From the NCBI GenBank assembly GCA_029557895.1, contig JAKQHT010000008.1, positions 17,035 to 81,034 of the forward strand: a stretch of DNA of 64,000 bases, written 5' to 3'. The position numbers and the translations under genes are program-made. The stretch is from Bacteroidota bacterium. Lineage in GTDB: Bacteria; Bacteroidota; Bacteroidia; Flavobacteriales; Flavobacteriaceae. Of the stretch, positions 43,292 to 52,569 are shown piece by piece. The number at the start of each line of letters is the position of its first letter. Positions within the stretch are counted from its first letter, which is position 1. The notes under the pieces are model-generated. The model saw only the letters and a list, made by a program, of their open reading frames with translations, did not search any database and had not been told where the DNA came from.

Positions 43292-45121
43292 ATGAGCAAA
43301 CCACCGGACATAGGATTAGTGAGCGCCAAAGAAGTGGCAAAGGCCATTAATGTGGACAAATACGGCGTGTTTGGTACTTTCTGTGGGTGGTTACTCATGA
43401 AAGTCCTGAAAATTTCTACTCTCAACAAGATCTATAACCGGAACAAACATCTTTCCGATATCGAATTTTTGGATGCCATCTTGGGGGAGTTCCAGATCAG
43501 GTTCGAAATTCCGGAAGAAGATTTAAAGCGGTTGCCCAAAGACGGGGCTTATATCACGGTGTCCAACCATCCGTTGGGCGGTATTGACGGTATTTTATTG
43601 CTAAAGTTGATGTTGGAACAGCGTGCCGATTTCAAGATTATTGCTAATTTTCTGTTGCACAGGATCGTTCCGCTCAAACCCTACATCATGCCCGTGAACC
43701 CTTTTGAAGAACACAAAGACGCAAAATCGAGTGTGTCTGGATTTAAGGCAGCCATAATGCATTTGAAAGAAGGCCACCCGCTGGGCATTTTTCCGGCAGG
43801 GGAAGTATCGACCTATAGAGATGGAAAATTGGTCATTGACCGCCCTTGGGAGGAAGCTGCCATGAAATTGGTTCAAAAAGCCGAAGTGCCGGTGGTGCCT
43901 ATCTATTTCCACGCAAAGAACAGTAAGCTTTTTTACAAGCTTTCTAAAATCAATGATACTTTTAGGACGGCCAAATTACCGTCCGAGCTCCTGACCCAAA
44001 AGCGGCGGGTCATCAAGGTGCGAATCGGCAGGCCCATTTCTGTCAATGACCAAAAAGAACACAAAACCATTCAGGAATTTTCTGAATTTTTAAGAAAGAA
44101 AACCTACATGTTGGCCAATTCTTTTGACCCAAAGGGGAATGTGCTCACCACCATTTCTTCGACATTAAAAGTGCCGAAACCCGTGAAGAACATTGTTACT
44201 CCGGTAAGTGTGGAGCTGATGATGAAGGAAGTAGAGACATTGCGTAAAAACGATTGCCGGTTGCTCGAAAGCAAGAATTACGAAGTGTTCCTTACCGACT
44301 CCGGTTCCATTCCCAACATCATGCGCGAGATAGGCAGATTGCGCGAAAAAACCTTTAGGGAAGTGGGCGAAGGCACCAACGAAGCCATCGATCTCGATAC
44401 CTTTGACACGTATTACCACCACATGTTTTTGTGGGACAAAGACACCAATATGCTCGCCGGAGCTTACAGAATGGGATTGGGTTCAAAGATTTTCCCAAAA
44501 TACGGTATTGACGGGTTTTACCTCCAGGATCTTTTCCGTTTTGAGCCCGAACTTTATAAGATGATGAGTGAATCGATAGAAATGGGACGCGCTTTCATCA
44601 TCAGTGAGTACCAACAAAAGCCGATGCCCTTGTTTTTGCTCTGGAAAGGCATCGTGCACACTACGTTGCGCTATCCGGAGCACAAATATTTGATAGGCGG
44701 TGTGACCATCAGCGATAAATTTACCAATTTTTCAAAAGCGCTGATGATAGAGTTTATGAAATCGAACTATTATGATCCCTACATTGCCCAATACGTGCAT
44801 CCGAAGAAAGAATTTAAGGTAAAACTCAAGGACGCAGACAAGGACTTTGTCTTTGACGAAACGGAAGCCGACCTGATGAAGTTCGACAAGATTATCGATG
44901 AACTGGAACCCGGAACGTTGCGCCTTCCTGTTTTGATTAAAAAATACATCAAGCAGAACGCAAAAGTGGTAGCTTTCAATGTGGATCCGTTGTTCAACAA
45001 TGCGGTCGATGGACTGATGTACATCCGTATTGCCGATCTGCCCGAAAGTACCGTAAAGCCTGTACTTGAAGAATTTCAGGCCGAAATGGAGCGCAAATTT
45101 TCTGGAAATGGCGGTGGTTAA
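43292..45121 (+). CDS. olsF: Bifunctional acyltransferase, OlsF-like (ornithine-lipid synthesis)
   Basis: 609 aa with two domains. Residues 1-290: lysophosphatidic-acid-acyltransferase (PlsC) type with VSNHPLGGIDG (the HxxxxD motif, His-Pro ... Asp) and GIFPAGEVS. Residues 320-609: a GNAT-like N-acyltransferase/haemolysin-like (OlsB-type) domain (REIGRLREKTFREVGEGT, LFRFEPELYKMMSESIEMGRAFI). The order matches OlsF of Serratia and of flavobacteria, which makes ornithine lipids with one protein, the N-terminal part being the O-acyltransferase. No transmembrane helix. Enzyme activity inferred. Confidence 0.7.
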   Translation: MSKPPDIGLVSAKEVAKAINVDKYGVFGTFCGWLLMKVLKISTLNKIYNRNKHLSDIEFLDAILGEFQIRFEIPEEDLKRLPKDGAYITVSNHPLGGIDGILLLKLMLEQRADFKIIANFLLHRIVPLKPYIMPVNPFEEHKDAKSSVSGFKAAIMHLKEGHPLGIFPAGEVSTYRDGKLVIDRPWEEAAMKLVQKAEVPVVPIYFHAKNSKLFYKLSKINDTFRTAKLPSELLTQKRRVIKVRIGRPISVNDQKEHKTIQEFSEFLRKKTYMLANSFDPKGNVLTTISSTLKVPKPVKNIVTPVSVELMMKEVETLRKNDCRLLESKNYEVFLTDSGSIPNIMREIGRLREKTFREVGEGTNEAIDLDTFDTYYHHMFLWDKDTNMLAGAYRMGLGSKIFPKYGIDGFYLQDLFRFEPELYKMMSESIEMGRAFIISEYQQKPMPLFLLWKGIVHTTLRYPEHKYLIGGVTISDKFTNFSKALMIEFMKSNYYDPYIAQYVHPKKEFKVKLKDADKDFVFDETEADLMKFDKIIDELEPGTLRLPVLIKKYIKQNAKVVAFNVDPLFNNAVDGLMYIRIADLPESTVKPVLEEFQAEMERKFSGNGGG

Positions 45122-45275
45122 CTCCACTTGAGGCCTAATCCCCAAAATGTATTTTCAGAATAGTCTATTGAAGTAGCAAGCATAAAAAATGCTGTCCAAC
45201 AAGCCCTTTATTCGCCTTATTGATCCACATTGGTACGGCACCTTTTTGGACAGCTTCTTGTTTTTTGCAAAAATC

Positions 45276-45719
45276 CTAAAACCAGGGTTTTTTGCCCGCT
45301 TGGTAAGTGGCATAGAACTCCGCATCAGATTTGGTAAGGTATATGATGCCTTCTACCAAGCCTATCAAGCTTGTGATCCACACCACAAAAATACCGATGC
45401 CCACACACGAAAGCACGATACCCAACAGGGTTATACCCAGAAGAATGCCGCCTTCTTTGTTATAGCCCAATATGAACTTGTGCACACCAAATGCTCCAAA
45501 GATTATTGCAAGCACACCCGCTAGTATTTTTTTGTTGTCCCCACTGCCGGAGCTAAAGGTATTTTTTACACCTTCAGAAAATTCACGTGCGGTTTCTTTT
45601 GCTTCGTTGGAAAATTCACGTGCGTTTTCTTTGGCATCTTCAACAAATTCTTTTGTGTTTTCTTTGGCGTCGTCCAACATATCGTTAAGATCGTCGCCTA
45701 AATTTTTGTCTTCGGACAT
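45276..45719 (-). CDS. TM2-domain protein with charged N-terminal tail
   Basis: 147 aa. N-terminal 60 residues are highly charged with imperfect repeats (KENTKEFVEDAKENAREFSNEAKETAREFSEG), forming amphipathic helices. C-terminal TM2 domain: KKILAGVLAIIFGAFGVHKFILGYNKEGGILLG and a second hydrophobic segment to GLVEGIIYLT. Function of TM2 proteins in bacteria is unclear. The 154-base gap to the OlsF-like stop contains a GCTGTCCA/TGGACAGC long-loop repeat (45191-45254) and no gene. Confidence 0.85.
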   Translation of the reverse strand: MSEDKNLGDDLNDMLDDAKENTKEFVEDAKENAREFSNEAKETAREFSEGVKNTFSSGSGDNKKILAGVLAIIFGAFGVHKFILGYNKEGGILLGITLLGIVLSCVGIGIFVVWITSLIGLVEGIIYLTKSDAEFYATYQAGKKPWF

Positions 45720-45824
45720 TTTTTACGGTTTAAGGGTTAGACGTTTTAAAGGTAACAAAAAAAAACAATTGGTTTGCAAAAAAGTGGTTCAATAGATAGG
45801 TAAAGGCCCTTTTCATTTGACCGA

Positions 45825-45995
45825 TTACCTTTTCAAAGCAAAATGGCCATGATAGGTTTTACCGTTCTGGCGTTCAAAAACAAATCAGTAGTCATCGGCA
45901 GGCATCCGTTTTCCGTTGAAGGTTCCGTCCCATCCCAGGCTTGTTGGGCCGGACTGTTTTAACAGCTTTCCGAATCTGTCAAAAATATAAATTTT
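45825..45995 (-). pseudogene. C-terminal remnant of a T9SS type-B secreted protein
   Basis: Reading the minus strand from the IS border: KIYIFDRFGKLLKQSGPTS, LGWDGTFNGKRMPADDY, then TGA in place of the invariant Trp, then FVFERQNGKTYHGHFALKR and stop. This is the gliding-motility-associated (type-B) sorting domain. The body is cut at 45996 by the IS; the stop proves inactivity. Confidence 0.85.
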
Positions 45996-46971
45996 ACCCG
46001 TAGTGCATTATCAAACGAGATTTATTTTTAGGTTGTTAATATTTCTATTGAACACAAATTTGTTTATATATTGAATCGTTGTAAGTGTTGTTGTTTTGGC
46101 TAAAATTCTTGTTTTAAACCCTTGAAAAGTTTTGGCATAATTCCTTCTAATCATAAATTGGTCGCATAATTGAGAAAACAAAGTTTCAATTCTTTTTCTG
46201 TGTTTTTTGAATTGATAAAATTGTGGTTTATAATCTTTTTGATTTACTCTTTTAGGAGTTTCTAAACGAATATTCACTTCATTAAACAAATCAAGCTGAA
46301 TGGTTTGTGAGAGATATCCTTTGTCCCCAAGCAGCACACAATCCGACAGTTGTGATTTTATGTCCCGTAAATAATGAATGTCGTGAACTGAAGCCGGAGA
46401 TAGATCAAAACTTTGAAAAATGCCCTCAATAGAACAAACAGCGTGCAGTTTATATCCGTAAAAATGTAAATCCTGCGAAGCACAATAACCTTTATTTGGC
46501 ATAGCATGATCTACTTCTTTACAGATTTTGCTTCGAGACAAACGAGCAATTTTACAGACTTCCAAAGGCATACTGTCTATCACAAAATAGTTTTCAAATT
46601 CATTAAACTTCCGGACCATTTTCATCCTTATCTCTTCTATGAAAGGGAAAAGTTTCCGCTTTCTTCTATTATAAACACTGCGTTCGATTTTACCCTCGAC
46701 ACAAGTGTCTTTCAATTCCCTAAAAAGTTGATATTCCGAATCTATTGATTTAAATTCCGCTAATATAATCAAGCTAATCATTTCTATATCAGATAATTTT
46801 GGGCTTATGGGCTTAAAATATAAATTTTCACCTTCCGATATTTTTCGTAATTCTTTCAGAATTAATTTGTAACTTGCTTCGAAGTTGCTCATGATTGTAT
46901 TTGTTTGAAAGTCAATATAATATACTAAATATTAGTGTTTTGAGCAACTTTTTTTATAATGCACTACGGGT
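45996..46971 (-). mobile_element. IS982-family insertion sequence
   Basis: 976 bp with 16-base terminal inverted repeats ACCCGTAGTGCATTAT (45996-46011 and inverted at 46956-46971), the ACCC ends being typical of IS982. One transposase gene fills it, its stop codon lying at the left repeat. Expected target duplication of 6-9 bp is not visible in the flanks (AAATTTT left, TTAGATT right), so flanking sequence was lost after insertion or two copies recombined. Confidence 0.85.
46011..46892 (-). CDS. IS982-family transposase
   Basis: 293 aa, full-length for the family. N-terminal ISPKLSDIEMISLIILAEF is the family start; DDE-type catalytic core is visible: VIDSMPLEVCK (first Asp), LLGDKGYLSQ (second Asp in G-D-K-G-Y), and KHRKRIETLFSQLCDQF (Glu). 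No frameshift, so the element may be active. Confidence 0.9.
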   Translation of the reverse strand: MSNFEASYKLILKELRKISEGENLYFKPISPKLSDIEMISLIILAEFKSIDSEYQLFRELKDTCVEGKIERSVYNRRKRKLFPFIEEIRMKMVRKFNEFENYFVIDSMPLEVCKIARLSRSKICKEVDHAMPNKGYCASQDLHFYGYKLHAVCSIEGIFQSFDLSPASVHDIHYLRDIKSQLSDCVLLGDKGYLSQTIQLDLFNEVNIRLETPKRVNQKDYKPQFYQFKKHRKRIETLFSQLCDQFMIRRNYAKTFQGFKTRILAKTTTLTTIQYINKFVFNRNINNLKINLV

Positions 46972-47061
46972 TTAGATTTATTTTTTAGTAAAAAGATTAC
47001 GTTTTGTGTTTATTCATAACAATAGTGTTTTTAGAATATATTTTCTCATGATTTGGCGTAA

Positions 47062-47967
47062 TTATAGTTTTACTTTTAAAGGAGTAAATTCAATTTCAAA
47101 TCCTTTATCAAGGGGGACAAATCCATCAACATTTTTTGGCAAATAATACCGTTCCATTTTTTTTAGATTAAAATTATACTTTTCCTCATAATTATCAAAT
47201 TTCAAATTTCTATAGTCAAACTCAAAATTTTGTCCTAAAAGTTTTAAGCCTATTAAGTTTATTTTTTCTGTATAGGACTCTCCTTTTTTTAAGAAAATAA
47301 AATAATCTTTAATGTGAGAAATATCAATAGAATGTGTTTCGTTTATGAAAACATTATCAATGTTTTTTATTTCTACAAAATTATTTTCAAGAAGCCATTT
47401 TTCAGCTTCAAAAACAGAAATATTTTTCCTTTTTTTATATTTGAAATATTCCAATTGAACATTTTGACCGTATTTTTTCAACAAACATTGTAATTGAGCG
47501 ATCCCAACCATTGTATAAAATCTTTCTTCGATTATGTCCCTCATAGGAGCAATAGTTATATATTCTTTTCCTTGTTTTTCAATTGTCTTGGCATTTTCTA
47601 TATCAAAATAAGTTTCAGCATAAAGAGGCTTTGCGTCCAAAAAAACTTTATAAACATTAAGTTTATCTTTTTTGATATTCTTATTTAAATCATCATTAAA
47701 GTTTGTGGAAATTTTAGAAGCCAAAGCATTTGGATAACATTCTACTTTTTGACATTTGTCTAATTTTTTAAAATAAATGTCTTTATTGGATAGATTTTGA
47801 TATGTAATGTTTAAGTAGGGTGTCTCAATAAAACTTTTTGATTTTTCAAAACCAATATTTAGAAAATTCTTTTCTGTTGCTTCTACAATTTCTAAATGAA
47901 TTGACAAATCCTGCGAAAAATTCACATAGTTGTTTAGTAATAACAATAAGATGATAATTTTTTTCAT
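47062..47967 (-). CDS. Secreted protein of unknown function, AT-rich
   Basis: 301 aa from ATG 47967. Signal peptide (IILLLLLNNYVNFSQ). The chain is Lys/Asn/Phe-rich, with KLDKCQKVECYPNA near residue 90, FYTMVGIAQLQCLLKKYGQ in the middle and no known domain. Base composition is far more AT-rich than housekeeping neighbours, and it occupies the place of a missing T9SS protein body, so it is probably acquired. Its frame fuses upstream to a degraded N-terminus (48013-48228), but its own start is more plausible. Confidence 0.55.
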   Translation of the reverse strand: MKKIIILLLLLNNYVNFSQDLSIHLEIVEATEKNFLNIGFEKSKSFIETPYLNITYQNLSNKDIYFKKLDKCQKVECYPNALASKISTNFNDDLNKNIKKDKLNVYKVFLDAKPLYAETYFDIENAKTIEKQGKEYITIAPMRDIIEERFYTMVGIAQLQCLLKKYGQNVQLEYFKYKKRKNISVFEAEKWLLENNFVEIKNIDNVFINETHSIDISHIKDYFIFLKKGESYTEKINLIGLKLLGQNFEFDYRNLKFDNYEEKYNFNLKKMERYYLPKNVDGFVPLDKGFEIEFTPLKVKL

Positions 47968-48012
47968 TTTAAAAAGGAAATTTAAAGTTAGCAGAAATAT
48001 GAAAACCAAAAT

Positions 48013-48228
48013 TGGAGAAGCTTTCCATAAAACGACCTGTTCACCGATATGGTTTTTGCCGTATTCACGTATATTTTCAGAATCAAGGCCATATTTAACA
48101 AATCCTGTCACCGAGCCGGTTCCAACTGTCCATGTAGAAGTGTCTTACATATTAGGGTCAGTCCCTTGTGCAATAAGCAATGTACTAAATAACAACAAAG
48201 GATAAAATATGAGTGATTTTAAATTCAT
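48013..48228 (-). pseudogene. N-terminal remnant of a secreted (T9SS-type) protein
   Basis: ATG at 48228 starts a signal peptide (LLLFSTLLIAQ), then GTDPNM, a TAA, and in the same frame DTSTWTVGTGSVTGFVKYG and LDSENIREYGKNHIGEQVVLWKAS (in two parts). The pattern is familiar from the amino ends of flavobacterial type-B T9SS proteins with a jelly-roll domain. After about 72 codons the similarity ends and the unrelated gene at 47967 follows. Confidence 0.65.
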
Positions 48229-48372
48229 TTGCTTTACTTTAGATTAATTTAGATTGAATTTTTTTACAATGAAAGTTTAGGTGCATTTTGACAAATATAA
48301 TTACGGTTTTTCCAGAATAGAATATTTAATTATTTAAAGTTCAGTTGTTTATGTATTAAAAAATGCTGTAGT

Positions 48373-48397
48373 GTTGATAATTTACTTGGTTATCAAC
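48373..48397. repeat. Inverted repeat downstream of the 2-hydroxyacid dehydrogenase
   Basis: GTTGATAA and TTATCAAC separated by nine bases. In the minus strand it is followed by a moderately T-rich stretch, so it may be a weak terminator for the dehydrogenase/mgtE unit. The rest of the 250-base gap shows nothing. Confidence 0.3.
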
Positions 48398-48480
48398 AAC
48401 GCAAAGAGGCCGAGAATTCTTTTACATTGAATTTAAGAGGAGAGTAATGGGTTTGGTACAGATCCCGTGAACATCCAATT

Positions 48481-49473
48481 TTAGGAAACATTGTTTTCTG
48501 TCACATCACTTCTATTCGGGCAAAATCCGGCTTCGATTTTATCCACAATAGTCTGCGCCAGTTTTTCGTTGCTCTCCACCGTCCAGCCCGCGATGTGCGG
48601 CGTGAGCAGTACGTTGTCTGCCGTTGTAAGGTATTTGAACGCATCGGGTATCTCGACTGCGCTCGATATGACATCACTTTTAAACATATCCTCAAACGAC
48701 GATTTTTCGTATTCCAGCACATCGAGTGCGGCGCCGAGCACTTTTCCCGATTTAAGCGCCTCGACCAGGTCGGTCGTTACCACACTTTTGCCGCGTGCGG
48801 TATTGATAAACCAAAAAGGCTTTTGGAACCGCGCTATAAAATCGGTGTTTACCATACCAATGGTTTTGGGTGTCTGTGGGGTGTGGAGGCTCAAGACATC
48901 TGCTTTCTCTTGGAGTTCTTTGAGCGAAACCTGTCTGGCGTTTTCATCGGCAACATGGTCTTTAATATCATGGCACAACACTTCTACCTCAAAGCCTTTC
49001 AGTTTTTTTGCAAAGGCCTTGCCCATATTGCCATAACCAATGATGCCCACGGTTTTTCCGTCAAGCTCCAAGCCGCGGTTGGCTTCACGCTGCCAAAAAC
49101 CTTGCCGCACTTCTTTATCGGCTTTGTTGAGGTTGTTGAATAGAGATAATAACATTCCCAATGCATGCTCGGCTACGGCATTGCGGTTGCCTTCGGGTGC
49201 GGCAATGAGTGTGACTCCTTTTGTGGTAGCATAATCACCGTCAATATTTTCGAGTCCGGCACCGACACGACCTATAAATTTTAAGTTGATTGCTGCATCC
49301 AGAAATTGCTTGTCAATGGTAAAACGGCTGCGTAAAATGATACCGTCATACTGTGCAATTTTTGCTTCAACAGCCTCTTTTGATGAGGTATAATCTTCAT
49401 CATTTGTAAAGCCCAAAGCATTGAGTTGCTCTATAAGTAACGGATGGTTGGTATCGAGGTGAAGGATGTTCAT
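48481..49473 (-). CDS. D-2-hydroxyacid dehydrogenase (phosphoglycerate-dehydrogenase-like)
   Basis: 330 aa, NAD-dependent. Rossmann motif GIIGYGNMGKAFAKKL, catalytic trio: Arg in NTARGKSVV, Glu in ALDVLEYE and His in LLTPHIAGWT. Compared with SerA it lacks the regulatory C-terminal domain. It may reduce or oxidise a 2-keto/2-hydroxy acid such as 3-phosphoglycerate. Directly downstream of mgtE (the stop of mgtE abuts the start), so in one operon. Confidence 0.88.
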   Translation of the reverse strand: MNILHLDTNHPLLIEQLNALGFTNDEDYTSSKEAVEAKIAQYDGIILRSRFTIDKQFLDAAINLKFIGRVGAGLENIDGDYATTKGVTLIAAPEGNRNAVAEHALGMLLSLFNNLNKADKEVRQGFWQREANRGLELDGKTVGIIGYGNMGKAFAKKLKGFEVEVLCHDIKDHVADENARQVSLKELQEKADVLSLHTPQTPKTIGMVNTDFIARFQKPFWFINTARGKSVVTTDLVEALKSGKVLGAALDVLEYEKSSFEDMFKSDVISSAVEIPDAFKYLTTADNVLLTPHIAGWTVESNEKLAQTIVDKIEAGFCPNRSDVTENNVS

Positions 49474-50847
49474 TTAGAATCCCAATATAATTTTTGCAAT
49501 CACAAAATACATCAAGATCCCGAACACATCGTTGCTTGTGGTAATAAACGGCCCGGTGGCTACAGCGGCATCAATACCCCGTTTGTCCAGAAAAATAGGC
49601 ATGAACGTTCCTATCAGGGCAGCCATGATGATGACAGCGATCAAGGCCACACAAATAGTAAGCGATTCATGATATGTGGTGTGAAAAGCAAAATGGCTTA
49701 TGAGCAACACAATAGCGGCTATGGCAATGCCGTTGACCAGCCCAAGGAGGGATTCCTTCAGCAAACGATTGAATAGATTGCCGTCAAGGGAGTCGTTGGC
49801 AAGACCCTGCACCACGATGGCCGAAGATTGCACGCCGACATTTCCGGCAGTTGCCTGTATGAGCGGGACAAACATCAGCAAGGCGGGAAATTTGAGCATG
49901 GCATCGCTAAAACCGCTGATGATGCTCGCGGCGCCAATACCGCCAAACATCCCGATCAAGAGCCACGGGAGCCGGGCCTTGGTAAGCTCCCAGATGCTGT
50001 CGTCGGCTTCTACGTCGCCCGTGATACCCGCAGCCAACTGGTAATCCTTATCGGCTTCTTCCTTGAGGACGTCAACGATATCGTCGATGGTAATTCTTCC
50101 CAAAAGGGTCATTTCGTCATTGACCACAGGAATGGCTTCCAAATCGTACTTGGCCATGATCTTGGCAACTTCTTCTACATCTTCATCTACCTTTACATAA
50201 TCGACATTCTTGATGTAGATGTCCGCAATTTTTTCGTCACTTTTGGCAACGATAAGGTCTTTGAGGGAAAGCCTACCGATGAGCCTGTCCTGCTTATCTA
50301 CAACGTAGATGGAATGTACCCTTGTGACGTCTTTCGCCTGCCCTCGGATGCGGCGCAGGCATCCGGCCACCGTCCAGGTTTCATAGACCTTCACGAGTTC
50401 TTTGGCCATAAGGCTACCGGCGGTATCTTCAGCATAGCCCAAAAGTTCGGTAATTTCTGCCTTGTGCTCTTCGTCTTCGATATGGAAGATGACCTCACGC
50501 TGTCGTTCTTCGGAAAGCTCTGCAATGATGTCGGCGGCATCGTCGGTGTCAAGTTCCTCAATTTCTTCGGCTATCTCCTTGGCAGACAGGTTTTTGAGAA
50601 CTTTTTCCCGATTGTCTTCATCGAGCTCCATCAATACTTCGGATGTCTTTTCGGAGTCGAGCAACTTGATGACGTAGATGGCCTGGTCGAGGTTCACTTC
50701 GTCAAGAATCTCGGCAATATCGGCGTAGTGGAAGCCGTTGAGCAGCTTGCGGAGCTCTCGGTCGTTTTTTTCTTCAATCAGCTTCCCAACCTGTGCGATG
50801 AGTGCATCGGTCAACTCAAACTGTATGTTTTCTTTTTCTTCTGACAC
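49474..50847 (-). CDS. mgtE: Magnesium transporter MgtE
   Basis: 457 aa, the standard size. N-terminal helical domain (about 1-130, LDTDDAADIIAELSEERQREVI), CBS pair (about 140-265, VDKQDRLIGRLSLKDLIV), then the transmembrane domain with the signature FVPLIQATAGNVGVQSSAIVVQGL and the Mg2+-selective pore. The CBS part senses cytosolic Mg2+. Placed between rsmA and a hydroxyacid dehydrogenase, as in many flavobacteria. Confidence 0.96.
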   Translation of the reverse strand: MSEEKENIQFELTDALIAQVGKLIEEKNDRELRKLLNGFHYADIAEILDEVNLDQAIYVIKLLDSEKTSEVLMELDEDNREKVLKNLSAKEIAEEIEELDTDDAADIIAELSEERQREVIFHIEDEEHKAEITELLGYAEDTAGSLMAKELVKVYETWTVAGCLRRIRGQAKDVTRVHSIYVVDKQDRLIGRLSLKDLIVAKSDEKIADIYIKNVDYVKVDEDVEEVAKIMAKYDLEAIPVVNDEMTLLGRITIDDIVDVLKEEADKDYQLAAGITGDVEADDSIWELTKARLPWLLIGMFGGIGAASIISGFSDAMLKFPALLMFVPLIQATAGNVGVQSSAIVVQGLANDSLDGNLFNRLLKESLLGLVNGIAIAAIVLLISHFAFHTTYHESLTICVALIAVIIMAALIGTFMPIFLDKRGIDAAVATGPFITTSNDVFGILMYFVIAKIILGF

Positions 50848-50868
50848 AACCGAAAAAATCTGTATTGG

Positions 50869-51654
50869 TTAGACATCCGTTTCAATCCATTGCACGAGTT
50901 CGATGAATTGCGAGACACCCAATTGTTCCGGGCGCTGGTCAAAGATAACATTTGCTTTTAAATTTTCGGACAGATTGAATTTTTTTAAACTGTTTCGCAG
51001 TGTTTTTCGGCGTTGCTGGAAGCTGGTTTTGACAACATCAAAGAAAAGCGCTTCGCTGCATGGCAGTTCAAAGTCCGGTTTTCTTTTGAGTATCAAGACC
51101 CCGGAATCTACTTTTGGAGGCGGGTTGAAAACGCTCGGCGGTACCGTGAACAAATAGGTGGCTTGGTAGAATGCTTGCACAAGAACCGAGAGAATGCCAT
51201 ACACCTTGTTGCCTTCTTTGGCGCAGATGCGCTGTGCAACCTCTTTTTGGAACATTCCGGAAAATTCGGGAATCTGTGCGCGCATTTCCAATGCCTTAAA
51301 TACGATTTGTGAGGAAATGTTATACGGAAAGTTGCCGATAATGGCGAATGGTTGGTCACGGAAAACGCTTTTCACATCGTATCTCAAAAAATCTTTTTCG
51401 ATGATACGGTCGGCGAGGTGCAGATAGTTTGCCTTTAAGTATTCTACCGATTCGGCATCAATCTCGATGACGTAGGTCTCGACGGGCTTTTTGAGCAGGT
51501 ATTTTGTTAGAACGCCCATGCCGGGACCGATTTCCAAAACGTTTTTGTAGCCTTCAAGAGAAAGGGTGTCGGCTATTTTTGAAGCGATGTTTTCATCCTT
51601 CAGGAAATGCTGTCCGAGGTGTTTTTTTGCTTTGACTTGTTGGTGGTTGGTCAC
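50869..51654 (-). CDS. rsmA: 16S rRNA dimethyladenosine transferase
   Basis: 261 aa. Starts [20 protein letters not shown]-binding motif [16 protein letters not shown], catalytic NFPY in [18 protein letters not shown]. Dimethylates two adenosines at the 3' end of 16S rRNA. Mutants of this family resist kasugamycin. 21 bp upstream of mgtE, same strand. Confidence 0.97.
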   Translation of the reverse strand: MTNHQQVKAKKHLGQHFLKDENIASKIADTLSLEGYKNVLEIGPGMGVLTKYLLKKPVETYVIEIDAESVEYLKANYLHLADRIIEKDFLRYDVKSVFRDQPFAIIGNFPYNISSQIVFKALEMRAQIPEFSGMFQKEVAQRICAKEGNKVYGILSVLVQAFYQATYLFTVPPSVFNPPPKVDSGVLILKRKPDFELPCSEALFFDVVKTSFQQRRKTLRNSLKKFNLSENLKANVIFDQRPEQLGVSQFIELVQWIETDV

Positions 51655-51710
51655 GGGCTATACGGTTTTGGGATAGGCTGTTGCAAGATATGAAAGATTT
51701 TGCGGAAAGG

Positions 51711-52034
51711 TCAATTGAACGTTACCGAAAATTCGTCAATGATTTCCAGCTCGGTCCTAAAGGACAATACCTTCTCGCCAAACCGATCAATGGCATCCTG
51801 GCGCAAAGCATTGGCGTGTTGGGTGTAGTAGCTATCGAGTGCTTCCCTTGAGATGGCTCGGTATTGCACAGAGTAGGTAATGCTCCCGTGGCCGTCATCG
51901 ACCAAAACCTTGGTAAGCTTGGCTTCCGAAAAACACCCGGTGGAAAGTACCTGGGCAATATGCTCCTTGACCCATAAGAGCCATTGCTCGTGGATGTGCT
52001 TCTCGACATTGCAGGTAACGTTATATATGATCAT
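51711..52034 (-). CDS. DUF4286 family protein
   Basis: 107 aa, no signal. MIIYNVTCNVEKHIHEQWLLWVKEHI, then KLTKVLVDDGHGSITYSVQYRAISREALDSYY and a C-terminal FGEKVLSFRTELEII (parts quoted). A ferredoxin-like dimeric alpha/beta barrel is likely. Typical neighbour of rsmA in Bacteroidota; no function known to me. Confidence 0.8.
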   Translation of the reverse strand: MIIYNVTCNVEKHIHEQWLLWVKEHIAQVLSTGCFSEAKLTKVLVDDGHGSITYSVQYRAISREALDSYYTQHANALRQDAIDRFGEKVLSFRTELEIIDEFSVTFN

Positions 52035-52044
52035 AGCGATTCTT

Positions 52045-52560
52045 TTAAAGTTCTTTTAAATATAGCAAAAGTTCATCATTATCCTCAAATGGTGTGATGC
52101 GTTTTATGAACGTTAAACCCAATTTTTCGATCAATTTTATGGAATTTGGATTATCTGGCTGCACGATGGCCGCAATTCGGTGAAGTTTGAATCGGGTTTT
52201 TGCCAATGCCATGATTTCAATGGAAGATTCCATGCCGAAGCCTTTGCCTTCATATTCAGGCAGCATTGCAAAACCAATATCAACATTTTCCAATTGCTCG
52301 CGTTTTACGAGGCCACAGGTGCCTATGGTTTTATTGCCTTCTTCCTTTAATAGCAGTTTGTAAAACCCGAAACCTGATTCTCGGTAACTTTTTAGGACAC
52401 CGTTTTTCATATAGTTTTCGGCTTCTTCGACGGTTTTGACGTTTCTGTCGCCTATGTATTTGATCCAGTTGGGCGTGTTGAGCAGTTCGAGCATGAATGG
52501 AGCATCGTCCAAGGTCATTTTGGCAATGATAAGTCTGGGCGTTTCGGCGATTAGTTCCAT
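52045..52560 (-). CDS. GNAT family N-acetyltransferase (RimJ/RimL-like)
   Basis: 171 aa. Starts IAETPRLIIAKMTLDDAPFM, the RimJ-type beginning; acetyl-CoA region DIGFAMLPEYEGKGFGMESSIEI and IVQPDNPNSIKLIEKLGL. Acetylates an unknown amine, often N-terminal or side-chain amino groups. 10 bp downstream of the TPR gene and in the same direction. Confidence 0.85.
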   Translation of the reverse strand: MELIAETPRLIIAKMTLDDAPFMLELLNTPNWIKYIGDRNVKTVEEAENYMKNGVLKSYRESGFGFYKLLLKEEGNKTIGTCGLVKREQLENVDIGFAMLPEYEGKGFGMESSIEIMALAKTRFKLHRIAAIVQPDNPNSIKLIEKLGLTFIKRITPFEDNDELLLYLKEL

Positions 52561-52569
52561 TGTTTGCGG

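Noticed and set aside
47062..48111. 349-aa gene starting at 48111
   Set aside because: The first 48 codons belong to the remnant of another secreted protein; a typical signal peptide begins at 47967.
48090..48230. Frameshift in the N-terminal remnant
   Set aside because: The reading frame is continuous through to 47062; the lesion is an in-frame TAA, not a frameshift.
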